NCBI GenBank assembly: GCA_000787465.1
Contig: JSYX01000103.1
Coordinates: 1-15,238 of the forward strand
Direction: 5' to 3'
DNA length: 15,238 bases
Origin: Thermomucor indicae-seudaticae
Taxonomy: Eukaryota; Mucoromycota; Mucoromycetes; Mucorales; Lichtheimiaceae
The notes below the pieces were generated by a model. It worked only from the letters and a program-made list of their open reading frames with translations, did not search any database and had not been told where the DNA came from. A program made the translations under genes and the position numbers. Shown one piece after another: positions 1 through 9,900 of the stretch. Numbering within the stretch: the stretch's first letter is position 1; the number at the start of each line of letters is the position of its first letter.

Positions 1-258
1 GCAAGTCAAAAAAGAACCGACATGATCGTGGAGGCGACCAAGTACCTGAAGCGCAACGCGGTTCTTGCTGGAAAAGCGCGTCGTCGAGCAGGTTTTTCCG
101 TGATTAACGTGCGCCGACCACACTTTGTTCTGGCGTGTCCTGCTCTAAGAAGTCTCTTAGACACCAGGACTCAGTACATCGAGGAAGACAGTGCGACAAC
201 ATTGGAAGAGGAGTTAACAGGAACCGCGCCGGAAGAAGTACAGGCATTTGCAGTTTGA
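1..258 (+). CDS. 3'-terminal fragment of an unidentified protein gene
   Basis: The frame is open from the first base of the window to a TGA at 256-258, so this is the C-terminal 85 codons of a gene that begins upstream. The peptide starts ASQKRTDMIVEATKYL. It contains a basic stretch (KARRRAG), then a segment around RRPHFVLACPALRSLLDTR, and ends in an acidic tail (IEEDSATTLEEELTGTAPEE) closing with QAFAV. The charge pattern and clean stop look like real coding sequence, and no intron signal interrupts it. I do not recognise the family and assign no function. The gene is convergent with nothing visible. The next gene downstream, the kinesin, lies on the same strand about 600 bp away. The ATG at 22 is internal or coincidental rather than a demonstrated start. 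Confidence 0.6.
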   Translation, partial: ASQKRTDMIVEATKYLKRNAVLAGKARRRAGFSVINVRRPHFVLACPALRSLLDTRTQYIEEDSATTLEEELTGTAPEEVQAFAV

Positions 259-867
259 AAGCCGCCAGCATATTCAACATTATTTGGCGCGCAAGGCTGT
301 CAAGGCTGAGTAAGATATTCCAAATCTTTCTTGCAAAGATACCTTGATAAAGAAGCGGGCTTGTAGCAATCTACACTCGCATTGGACACAGAATAAACCT
401 CATACCGTATCTCTTGCCTCACTGAACTTGGTCTCAATAAATTTTCTAGATCGTCTCGAAATGTGTCTCCACAGCATAGCTTAGAAGTATCAATTCTGCA
501 GCGAATGGGTTTCATATTACTGACTGGAGATGTCTCCGAATTTTTCCAAATCAAGGCCGTTTTGCTGTATTAGCCAGGGCACACGCTTCGCCCTCACAGT
601 CTGAATTTTGATACGCAGAAAGAAACATTTGCAAAGTGAATAAACTGCATTCATTCCTTCCGTGCGCACGGTTTAGATTGTCTGTGACACCTGGTGAGTT
701 TTTAAGGTCGAGATGACTGCAACTTTGTAACACACACGATTTCTTTTCTTCCCTTGAACGTCCTTTCGATACTTAGGTCTCCCTGCTTCTGCTATCTTTA
801 ACGTGAAAAAGTTGGCTTCACCATTGGAATATACGCACCGTAACAATTATTGGTCAAAGAAAACGTC
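259..867. other. Intergenic spacer between the partial gene and the kinesin gene
   Basis: This spacer has no convincing coding frame on either strand. The short minus-strand frames here (300-554 and 551-733) show no recognisable protein character. An AATAAA-type hexamer at about 435-441 could be the polyadenylation signal of the upstream gene. The right end must hold the kinesin promoter and 5' UTR. Confidence 0.5.
823..853 (-). promoter_or_regulatory. Two inverted CCAAT boxes upstream of the kinesin start
   Basis: ATTGG, the reverse complement of CCAAT, occurs at 823-827 and again at 849-853, close to the kinesin ATG at 868. Paired CCAAT boxes are a common fungal promoter element bound by the HAP/NF-Y complex. 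Pentamers of this kind also occur by chance and the second one is very close to the ATG, so the regulatory role is only inferred. Confidence 0.2.
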
Positions 868-3800
868 ATGTCTTCAGCTGCCGTCAGGTACGTACGACAA
901 TGGTCGCGCGCTCTGTGTCTCTCTTAGGAAAAGCTGATGGTCCGTGTGTTCCTCCACATTCAATTCTTTCATCACGACTCTGTTGCTTTTGGACGATACA
1001 TGTAGAGTGGCGCTCCGCGTACGACCGCTGACGCAAAAGGAACACCTGGAGAATTCCACGGAATGCTTATCGTACATTCCCAATGAGCCTCAAATCTTGA
1101 TTGGCACGGATAAGTCGTTTACGTATGACTACGTCTTTCCCAGTCATACGCAACAGAGTGAAGTTTACGCAACAGCTGCCGCTCCGCTTTTGGAAAAATT
1201 CATGGATGGGTAAGTGGAGAACAAGACCTAACCTGGCCGTACTTTCTTTCTGACTCGTAGTTAGGTACAATGCCACCATTCTGGCCTACGGGTAGCGTAT
1301 CGACCCTGGAAAAAAAGATATGCGATGTAATACGATACTTATTTCGAAGTATCTGCATTATAGTCAGACCGGATCTGGAAAGACGTATAGTATGGGGACT
1401 GGATTACAAAACAGTATACGTCCTGAAGACCAAGGTAAGCCGTTACTCCTTTGACTCATGGGAATTCACGCCATGTTTGCCATGTACCCATGACCACCTA
1501 TAGGCATTGTACCACGCTGCATCTCGGAGCTATTCAAGACTATGCACGAGCGGAAGAAACAATCACCTGATTATAAATTTGAGATATACGTTTCCTTCCT
1601 CGAACTGTACAATGAAGAACTCGTAGACCTCTTGAATCCTCAAACATCGCAAAGGAAAAAGGGAGGATCCGGGAGTGGAGGAGGCGTTGAGGTTTCGATC
1701 CGCGAAGACGTTGCTGGAAACATTTATTGGAGCGGCGTTCGTGAGGAACGTTGTCATAGTCCGGAAGAATTGCTAGGGTAATACACGTTGAACTATGCTG
1801 AGTCCAAGCTATGAATGCTGACAGTAAATCGGCTAGGTTCCTAGCTAAAGGCTCGCTTTGTCGAACAACAGGGTCTACGGACATGAATACTGTGTCTTCA
1901 CGGTCTCATGCCATTTTTTCTGTCATTCTGAAACAGCAACGCAAAGATGAAGATAACGAGGCAGAAAATGGAACTTCGGAGGGATCAAAGACGCAAACCA
2001 TCAAGTCTCTGACCAGTAAATTTCACTTTGTCGATCTGGCTGGCTCAGAACGAGTAAAGATTGCACTTCTTTCTGCTTGTTAGCTTTCTGGACAAATATA
2101 TTCTAACGCCTTTTATTTTCTTTTCTCAAGCTCAAACGAACCAATGCCCAAGGAGATCGTGCCAAAGAAGGCATTGCCATCAATTCTGGGCTTTTGGCGC
2201 TAGGCAACGTTATTTCTGCTCTGGGCGATGAGACTCGTCGAGCTACCCATATACCTTACAGAGATTCCAAACTTACGCGTCTATTGCAAGACTCCCTCGG
2301 AGGAAACAGCCAGACACTCATGCTTGCTTGTGTCTCGCCCGCAGATTCGAACTTTATGGAGACTCTGAATACGCTCAAATACGCCAATCGTGCACGCAAT
2401 ATCAAGAATAGAGTTGTCGTCAACCAGGATTTTGCAGGAAATTCTATCGAGATCAACCAGCTCCGTGCTTATATTTCCAGATTGCGTATGGAAATCGCTT
2501 CTTTGCGGGCTGAGGGTGCTGGATCTAGCAGTACCGTCGGATTAGCTGCGAATGAAGGGGAAATGAAGGCTCTAAGAGCAGAAGTGGCAAGATTGCGGGA
2601 AAGAATCCAGGATATGTCTGCTAATCTCATACAAGTGACAAGCGAGAGGGACACGCTGCTGATGGAGCGCGAATTGAACCAGTTCATGCAAGGAGATGCG
2701 GAGTCTATCAAGGAATTTAACATTACAGACAAGTCTACCGCCTCGGAGTCAATAACAACTCACCCTATCATTGCAAAATATCAGCAGAAGATACAGGATC
2801 TGACCAACGAACTTGAAGATACCAAGGACAGGCTGGCTTTTTTGGAGAGCACAAAGCCTTCGGCAATGCACGCGATGATGATGGCGAGCTCCTCGGTACA
2901 AAGGCTGCTCCAATCTGGATCCGTGTCACTATTGCAAAACAGTTCGTCGACCACTCAGAGGCGCCGGAAAAGCAAACGAAAAGTCCATCAGTCTCCTCAT
3001 TCAAGTAGCACAACTGTCACTGTTCATCATGCTAAAACAGTCTCCAAACATTCAGCAAGACGTCCTGTCTTGTCACGGAGTTCAAGTTTGCGAACCCAAC
3101 GGATTGGAAAACCGACAAAGAAGGTGGTTAAAGCCTTGAATCCAAGCACTGATTCCATTGCTGAAATTGAAGAAAGCATCCGTAAGGAAGTGCAAGAAAG
3201 CATTGCTAAAGCACGTGCAGAAATTCAAAAAGGCATGGAAGTCTTGGACCTGGTTAAGGTACTGTGCCAGAAATGTTACTATGCCGAGTCAGATCACTAA
3301 AATGCGTTTGCAGCCTCTCGATGACGCTGCCAAGGACTGGGAAGAAGAACTCAAGGCAAGTCAAACCAATGCTTGGTGTTGGAGATAATTGCTTAAACGG
3401 TGTGCTAGGCTTTTGAAGCACACGAGAAAAAGATGTACAGTGAGAGCAGAGATTTACAACGGACCGCGTCTGACGAGGGCAACTTTACACCTGCCCATTC
3501 ACCTGTGGAAGATGATTTGCTGAGCAATGATCTGCTGGATGAAATAGAGACTCTGGTATGTTTTCTGTTAACAAACCTTTTTATCAGATTATCATTTTGC
3601 GAACAAATGAACAGGCGGTACCATCTTGGGACGATCCCATATCGAGTGACATCGCCGTGGATAACGAAAATACTTCATCTTCATCGGTGGAACATGGTTC
3701 GGATGCCTCCAATTCTGTAGCTCAAAAGAACACTCAACGTATGCTCGCAACAGAAATCAGCAAACGCAACCCGCAGCTTGCCAGAATGCTGTGTCAGATA

Positions 3801-6311
3801 CAGTCCGATATCCGCGTCAAAGAAGAACTCGTATCGCATCTGGAAAAGTCGGAGACCGAGTACGCATTTATGCGACGCAAATTTGATGAGCGCATCAGTC
3901 AGTTGCAGGAGCAGTTGATGAAGATTCAGCAAGAAAGGGACGAAGCTTTGGCGCGGACCAAAGCACGCATGACCTCGAAGTCAGAGATCACAGTACAGAT
4001 GAAGGACAAGCAGCAGCTTATTGATATCCGGCACTCATACGAAGCCAAGATGAAGAACCTTCTGTCTGAAATACAAGAGCTTAAGCGTAAATACTCCCAG
4101 TTAACAATGACAATGCAAGCAACGCGAAACCAGAACGAGGCTTTGCAACGAAACTTGAAAGCCAATGTAGAAACGCTGAAGATGGAAAAGAAGCGTATGA
4201 TTAAACGCATGAAGCAAGAGGCAGAGCGTGTGCGTGCGCAAGCCATGCTACAGGAGAAAAAGATCCAACAGCTTCAGCGTCTTAATATGGAAGCGAACGT
4301 TGCGCGCAAGCGTCTGGAAAGACAGAATGAACAACAAACGCAGGCTCTCAAGAAACGCGACGAAGAAGTCCTGATGAACAACAACCAGCTTAAGCAGCTG
4401 ACAAATGTCTTGAAGAAAGCAGTCCGTGAAGGCGGTGTACTCGATGAGCGCTTGTTGAGTAAAGTATCTCATATCGTCGGCGGCAGTTTTGCAATTATTG
4501 CTCGCGGTAAAGGTCGCCGATCCGGTCGCAAGAAGGCCAACTCGGTCCCTGCACATATTCGGATAGCGCGGAAGAAAAACTTGCTGGACAATGCTCTTTA
4601 CCAGTATATTCAAGGCAAGCAAGCTGTGGTAGAGATGGAGCAACTTCTAGTCCGCCGCGAGCAGCTTGCAGCCGAGAAGCTAGAGCTGTTGGAAGAACGA
4701 CGCCATATTTACCTAGCAGAGAAAGAATGCGCCGAGGCAACTGGACAACCCATGGATACCATGGCTCTCGATTTCACAGATGAACGTATTGATTTGATAT
4801 CAGCAGAGGTTTCGTACCTGTCTGCACGTATTCGTGCTCTTCAATCCGAGGCGGCGGGTGATGCACTCGCTAGCGAGGCTGCATCTGTTGCTATGTCGTC
4901 TGTCCCAAGCCAGCAGCGGTCTGAAAAGCGGGTTGCGTTCGCAGATGACATAGTTGATGACACTGAGCAATCTAACGATGACTGGGCAGATATGGATGCA
5001 CTTGAAGAACAATTTACTGTACCACCGGGTGCAGCACCAGAATTAGCATACGACGTTACAATGAAGTTACTGAAGACACTGGAATACGATGAATGCAAAG
5101 GCATCATAGAAGCCCTCATTGATGATATCATGAACCTTCGTTTAAGCGAATGCAATACACAGGTGACGGTACGAAACCTGGAGAAAACTGTGCAAGACTT
5201 GAGGCGTACCTTGATCGTCATGAAGCGCGCTGCTATTACAACAACAATCGAGAATGAAAAGAGGATCCGGAGACTTGAAGATCGAAATGCTGCGCTCCGA
5301 GGTCGTGGTCATTACCACAGCAATGACGACGTGGATAGTGCCATTGACGTCAAAATTGAAGAATATATCAACAGCGGAAACACTATATTTGACAAGATAT
5401 ACGAAGATGGTATCAGAGGCATTGTCAGCACACCTGAACCAAGCGTCGAGTACCCAGTAAGCTCGCGTCGTTCATCAATCGCGTCATTCGGTGGTAGTGG
5501 CAGTGAGGATGCTTTGATGCCACCACCGTCCCCGCTGGCAACTCCAATCTACGTAACCTCTTCCCCGCATCACGGCAATCGGGCCCCTGCCAGCAACGGG
5601 GGCGTAAAGCCACCGGTGACTCTCGTCGACAAGAACAGACGCGATAGTCGAGATGCCACAACGCCATCGCCAGACCGATTTTTGCATATGATACAACGGC
5701 GTCTGTCCTGGCAACACCGGATGGTCAATAGTGCGGGAGGTTCGGAGTCGCCTATCCCCTATGTTATGGCGAATCCTGCCGAATTTGCACGCTATGCGAG
5801 CGACCGGGACTCATCATCTGCTTCATCTTTGCGCAGCAACCATATTCGCCGCTCTTCTATGCAGTCGGATAACTCGTCGTCTCAGCAATCATCCAATGGT
5901 TCTCTACGCAAACGAGCCTATTCCCTACAACAACCTGTACTGAACCGCAGACGTGGTTCTATTCGCGGCATTCCTACCGGTTTTAGCGGCATGGAGGAGC
6001 CTAACTCACCCGTGGCAACGGCATCCAATTTATTATACCAGCAACAGCGTTATCATGTGTCATCAGCACCACTTCCTCGTCCTCATTTGGGTCCGTCATC
6101 CATACCGAGCACTTCGACTGCTATGGAAAGGTCCCACAGTGGTGGTGGCCATAATGTATTTGATCGGCTGGCTCAAACACCAACACGTGCTTCTCAGGCG
6201 CGTATGGCGTCACATCGCTATAGCAGTGGCAGTGTAGAAGATTTGCGCCAACGCTGGGAAATGGAGCGTATACCCAGCGCCCTGAGTGGCACATACTATG
6301 GGCCGCAGTAA
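868..6311 (+). CDS. Kinesin-4 family motor (KIF4/KIF21-like chromokinesin), ten exons
   Basis: This is a plus-end microtubule motor of the kinesin-4 family. Known members limit microtubule growth and organise spindle midzones. My splice model joins 868-887, 1006-1209, 1265-1291, 1364-1434, 1504-1777, 1837-2053, 2131-3258, 3314-3355, 3409-3555 and 3615-6311, giving 4827 nt (1608 residues) with no internal stop. The motor spans about residues 6-365: P-loop GQTGSGKT (84-91), [12 protein letters not shown], switch I NTVSSRSH (216-223), switch II DLAGSE (265-270), YRDSKLTR (314-321) and NRARNIKN (357-364). Coiled coils follow, interrupted by a basic NLS-like patch (RRRKSKRK, near 547). A second coiled-coil block lies in exon 10, with another basic patch near 1007-1030. 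The last ~300 residues are Ser/Pro-rich and look disordered. Length fits KIF21 or KIF4 better than short kinesins. I see no KIF4-type cysteine cluster and no WD40 domain. The ATG at 868 is chosen because its exon splices in phase to VALRVRPL. Nine introns measure 53-118 bp. No lesion is visible. Confidence 0.93.
1265..1291 (+). other. 27 bp microexon in the kinesin motor
   Basis: Between introns 1210-1264 (GTAAGT...TTAG) and 1292-1363 (GTAGCG...ATAG) lies a 27 bp exon encoding the conserved YNATILAYG segment before the P-loop. Both flanking introns split glycine codons. Without it the invariant motor sequence [18 protein letters not shown] cannot be assembled, so the exon is well supported despite its size. 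Confidence 0.85.
3356..3408 (+). other. GC-AG intron of the kinesin gene
   Basis: The reading frame needs to pass from ...DWEEELK (ending 3355) to [13 protein letters not shown] (starting 3409). The only sensible junction uses AAG|GCAAGT as donor and GTGCTAG as acceptor, giving a 53 bp intron with a GCTTAAAC branch-like site at 3391-3398. GC-AG introns with strong GCAAGT donors are a known minor class. All other introns of this gene begin with GT. Confidence 0.8.
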
Positions 6312-6796
6312 ATTGGACGCTGTTTATTTGATTTTCCCTTCCCTCCTTTTATTTACTCACATATACATATCCTTTTATGTTTTTTCTTGTATACAAGTTT
6401 ATATCTGATCTTTCTATATAAATATTTATAACCGGCCAATGCGGCCTATTCGGCTATGCTCTGTGATAAGAGCTGATTTTCGTTTTGAGCTACACGTCGG
6501 TCATGTATGATATGATGCTACAGTGTGAATAAGTCTAACATGAAAAGACGGTTCAGTCTACTCTGTGGCTTCCCCTGGAGTTACATGTGCTGTATCCAGG
6601 CGTACATTGGGAACCAGTACAATGGATATAGTCTTATAATTAGGACTCAGTAACGCAAGGGTTATGTGTTCCTGGTAGAGTGAAACCATGGCGGTCAGTT
6701 ATCTAGGTACGGAACGTTGGATACCTCTGTTAACACTGAGACAAGCTGATAGACCCATGCCACATAGAAAGTTATACATAGGGTGTAGGATTGGAC
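6312..6796. other. AT-rich intergenic spacer downstream of the kinesin gene
   Basis: No coding frame is evident. The first ~120 bp are AT- and pyrimidine-rich (TATATAAATATTTATAA near 6415-6431) and probably hold the kinesin 3' UTR and polyadenylation region, although no clean AATAAA is seen there. The rest shows nothing recognisable up to the hAT target duplication at 6797. Confidence 0.4.
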
Positions 6797-6804
6797 GTAA
6801 TAAC
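6797..6804. repeat. Left 8 bp target-site duplication of the hAT element
   Basis: GTAATAAC lies immediately before the TAGTGTTC terminus and is repeated exactly at 10092-10099 immediately after the inverted terminus. A perfect 8 bp duplication is the hAT superfamily signature. Confidence 0.9.
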
Positions 6805-6816
6805 TAGTGTTCCTTA

Positions 6817-6866
6817 TTGGGTCGGGTTAACCCGTGACCCAACCCGTTAACCCGCAATGACCCGTT
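6817..6866. repeat. Left subterminal GGGTCGGGTTAACCCG repeats of the hAT element
   Basis: Alternating GGGTCGGGTT, AACCCGTGACCC, AACCCGTTAACCCG and TGACCCGTT units form short palindromes just inside the left hAT end. In hAT elements, repeated subterminal motifs of this sort bind the transposase. A matching array lies inside the right end. Confidence 0.7.
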
Positions 6867-6915
6867 AAATCTCACGCATATGCATTTACCCTGGTTCGCA
6901 ATCACAAAGCTCATA

Positions 6916-6945
6916 TGGTGCGCGTCACCTTAAATCAGGAACTTT
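6916..6945 (+). repeat. Left terminal inverted repeat of the DDE transposon
   Basis: It begins TGGTGCGCGTCACCTTAA after TA and pairs with 9901-9930. The first 18 bp are identical to the right end; the next bases differ at one position and by a one-base gap. Confidence 0.92.
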
Positions 6946-7424
6946 TCAACCAATCTTCGAAGGCTTTCACAGAATCCCAAATGGCAATAAAATCAAATCC
7001 ATTCCATAAGATATGTTCTTTAGCATATAAATAATTATGGCTACGGTTTAGAATTTTGGTTGTTATATGGAAGTGTCGAGCAATAACCTTCCAAAGTTAG
7101 GATGTTTTTTGCTGTTACATAAGGAAAGTCGGAGTTTTTCCGAAAATTGGCACTGGGTCAGTACACTGATTGCTGATCGCTGTTTCCTTTTTTGGAACAG
7201 GAAGCGGTGTTTCCATTTGGAGGGTCAACCTTGTTGAGCGGGATTAAGTATAACCGGAAAGACTCACGATTATCATAGATCAGACGAGACGTATCATGGG
7301 CCATTTGAAATAAATCTTCATAGAATGAATGTGGTTGTACGAGACACGTGTTGCTGAGGCCAAAATAGAATATAAACAGCATCTTTCGTGACCTTTCGTT
7401 ACTGTTTAAAACTTTTTTTGCCAT
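6935..7424 (-). CDS. Probable spliced accessory gene of the DDE transposon (unknown function)
   Basis: On the minus strand an ATG at 7424 opens an 86-codon frame (MAKKVLNSNERSRKML...). A candidate donor GTGTAC at 7166 and acceptor ...CTAACTTTGGAAG ending at 7088 define a 79 bp phase-0 intron. The second exon, 7087-6935, is 50 codons plus TGA (VIARHFHITTKIL...DSVKAFEDWLKSS). The product would be about 136 residues, with an aromatic- and Trp-containing second half and no membrane segment or motif I recognise. Support comes from two adjacent coding-like open frames on one strand, a phase-compatible splice with a CTAAC branch-like site, and containment within the transposon. The stop lies inside the left terminal repeat. 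Doubts are the weak donor, the very close branch site, and the start codon only 7 bp from a candidate transposase ATG on the other strand. It may instead be chance or a captured host fragment. Confidence 0.45.
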
Positions 7425-7431
7425 AGATCTG

Positions 7432-9819
7432 ATGCCCCGACTTAACGCGCGAAAGAAAGCTCAAAGAGCAGAGCTCGAGTGAATGGACAGTTCACGGCAG
7501 TCACTCAAGAAGCCAGCTTATTGTCTGACATGGTTAATCACAATACCGATAATGCAAACGTATCCTCTGAAGAGGAAATTGTTGATGATACTGACCAAGA
7601 CAACGTTGATGACACTGACGATATCGGTTATGAGAATACCGAGGATTGGGAACTTCCTGGATTGGACGTTCACACAATGACAGAGTCTAATGCAAAATTT
7701 CATTGCAAATTGAAATGGAAGGAAGGCGCTGACAAACATCTTCGTACACCGTATACTGGTATGTAACAAATGTTTCGCATTAAGTTAAACGTAAATTGAA
7801 TTTGATTGTCTGTTAAGGCGATTCTAAAAGAACTGCTACCGGCATGAAGGCGAGGGAGAAGTCTGTGACGCGAGGAAATGCAAAAATAACGGACATGTTT
7901 TCACCAAAAACAACTGATAGTCCAGCTACAGCGACCGACAGGGTGGCAATAAACGAGGATCCAAAGGTGCAGCTACTGAAACTGAGACTTGATGATCTTA
8001 AAACAATGCTACGAAATACCAAAAACAAGATGACGAAAGATTCAAAGCTCGCCGCATATGACGTCCATCGCTACAACTGTGTACACATATATATTACTTA
8101 CCTCTTGGAAGGCAAAAAAAAGATGATAGCGTCACAACTGGTTGCCAAGTATCTTTGCAAGAAGGAAACTAAATATATGTCGGAAGCAATTCGTAATTGG
8201 GCCAAAACTTTTAAATTTAGAAAACTCTTGCGGAATACCGTCAAGAAAGGCACTCAAAGCGTCTCTCCTTGCTTGATGATGAAGATGTGAAGGAAGAGAT
8301 GCGGAAGTGGATAAGATCAAAGAGACCTCAACATCGCAATCCCAAGGCTTTGAAAGACGAGCTTGAGGAAATGATACTGCCAAAGCATTACGGTACACGT
8401 ATGAAGGTCTCGGTTTCCACCATCAGACGCTACTTAAAGGAATGGGGCTACAAGTTTCGCAGAAACGTGAAAGGAGTGAGTATTTGGTATGAAAAATTAC
8501 GCTCTACATGCCGTGAAACATCTAATGAACCACATTCAGGTATACTATGATGGACATGAACGGGAGGACGTTGTCCAATATCGGAAGGAGTGGACTAAGA
8601 GGATGCTGGCATACAGTGAGAAGATGAGACGATATGAAGGCGACAATATGGAGCAGGAGATTTTACTAAGCCTGAGAGACGGTGAACAAGAGTTAGTGCT
8701 GGTGACACATGATGAAAGCACTTTCTACGCAAATGATGGCGTAGCTCGTGCTTGGCTGTCAGAAGGCGAAACAATGCTTCAGAAGAAAAGTATGGGAGGC
8801 TCCATTATGGTCTCAGAATTTATGTGTCCGTGTCATGGTCGCCTCAAGATTGACGAATCTCACCCGAATTTCCGGAAACCACTTTACAAAGAAGCTCGCG
8901 TTATGATCTATCATGGTACGAACAGAGACGGATAATGGCGGAGCCAAGATATGATCCAGCAACTTGAAGGACGCGCCATCCCCATTTTCGAAGCATTACA
9001 TGAAAATTGCAAAGGTAGGCAAATGATCTTTGACTTCAACGGCAAGCTACTAACAATACATCATTCGCATCGCAAGCTGTGTTTATATTTGAGCAAAGCA
9101 GCAACCATAACGCCTTCAAGAAGAACGCTCTGCTTGCCAAGAACATGACTCTGGGTGATAAGGCGGCGCCAAAAGATCTATCTGATCGCTTTAAGATCGG
9201 CTGGTATTACGGTAAAGAACAAGACAATAATGGACAACCAGTTCCGCAAGTCATGTATTACATGAAGACAGTCGGTGGCGTAAGGAAACCGTATTTCAAA
9301 GGGAGCAAGATGGTAGGAAAGCCGCATACAATAGAGCATAAAACGTGGTCTCGCTAAGGGCCCTTCCTTCTTCACCAGATTCTTGAGGAACGAGGTCTTT
9401 GGCCGAAAGCAAGATTGCTACTTGGGCCATGCAAAACAGAAGCTGCTGATCATCGCTGTTGCGCACGCCATCTGCTCGATGCACAGCTCGACTTTAAAGA
9501 ACAAAAGACAGCGCTTGAGAAAGCAGTTACCAAGGCCGGTCATATCTTCGAATTATATCCAAAGTTTCATTGCGAAACCAACTTCATTGAGCGATACTGG
9601 GGCGCTGTAAAACGGGTTGCTAGAGAGGAGTGCGATTACTCTTTTGCAGCGCTTCAAAACAATCTCGACCGATTTCTGGACAGTGTTCTGTTATGCATGA
9701 TCCGGAAATTCGAAAGGAAGGCCTGGCGCTACATAGACGCTTACGACAAGGACCTTCAAGGCCTGGAAGCAGAGAAAGCTGTGAAAAAGTACAAGTCGCA
9801 TCAAAGAATTTTTGAATGA
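7432..9819 (+). pseudogene. Broken five-exon DDE transposase
   Basis: This is the catalytic protein of the surrounding transposon. Exons, by my model: 7432 or 7530 to 7758, 7818-8475, 8540-9014, 9077-9312 and 9379-9819; introns are 59-66 bp with GT-AG ends. The product would be about 680 residues from ATG 7530: an acidic N-terminus, a basic segment, helix-turn-helix-like regions near 181-205 and 274-291 (VSTIRRYLKEWGYKF), then YYDGHEREDVV, VTHDEST (first Asp, codon 8711), EALHEN, a QSSNH motif, ILEERGLWP, CCARHLL and FIERYWG (Glu, codon 9589). The family is one I recognise from fungal genomes (DGHE, LEERG and PKFHCE-type motifs) and resembles DDE_3/IS630. Lesions: the frame shifts from frame 2 to frame 1 near 8216-8223; TAA at 8933-8935 replaces the aromatic residue of the usual G-Y/W-W motif; the second catalytic Asp is Glu (GAG, 9091). 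ATG 7432 (MPRLNARKKAQRAEL) fits the family N-terminus but needs a further splice or frameshift to join the main frame. Confidence 0.9.
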
Positions 9820-9900
9820 GTAATACCAGTTACCATATTAAGAATCTGTGTTTTAAAATGGAGCGGACTTAGAAATCAGAAAATTGGCACTTTTTCAAAT

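Noticed and set aside
1540..1884. Antisense open frame of 114 codons across the kinesin motor
   Set aside because: It overlaps the conserved motor exons and intron 5, and its peptide is the mirror of constrained coding sequence.
4248..4643. Antisense open frame of 131 codons under the coiled-coil exon
   Set aside because: It is a shadow of a long, GC-biased coding exon with no protein character of its own.
5953..6237. Alternate-frame frames within the kinesin tail
   Set aside because: They lie fully inside the exon 10 reading frame, which continues to its own stop.
6890..6905. GGTTCGCAATC as a tRNA B box
   Set aside because: No matching A box or acceptor stem is found upstream; it lies within the hAT left arm.
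7479..7766. GTG at 7479 as transposase start
   Set aside because: Eukaryotic initiation at GTG is unlikely; ATG at 7530 (same frame) or ATG at 7432 via a splice is preferred.
7856..7905. PCNA-binding (PIP) box in the transposase N-terminal part (NAKITDMFS)
   Set aside because: Only part of the consensus is present (Asn in place of Gln, Met-Phe in place of two aromatics), so it is too degenerate to claim.
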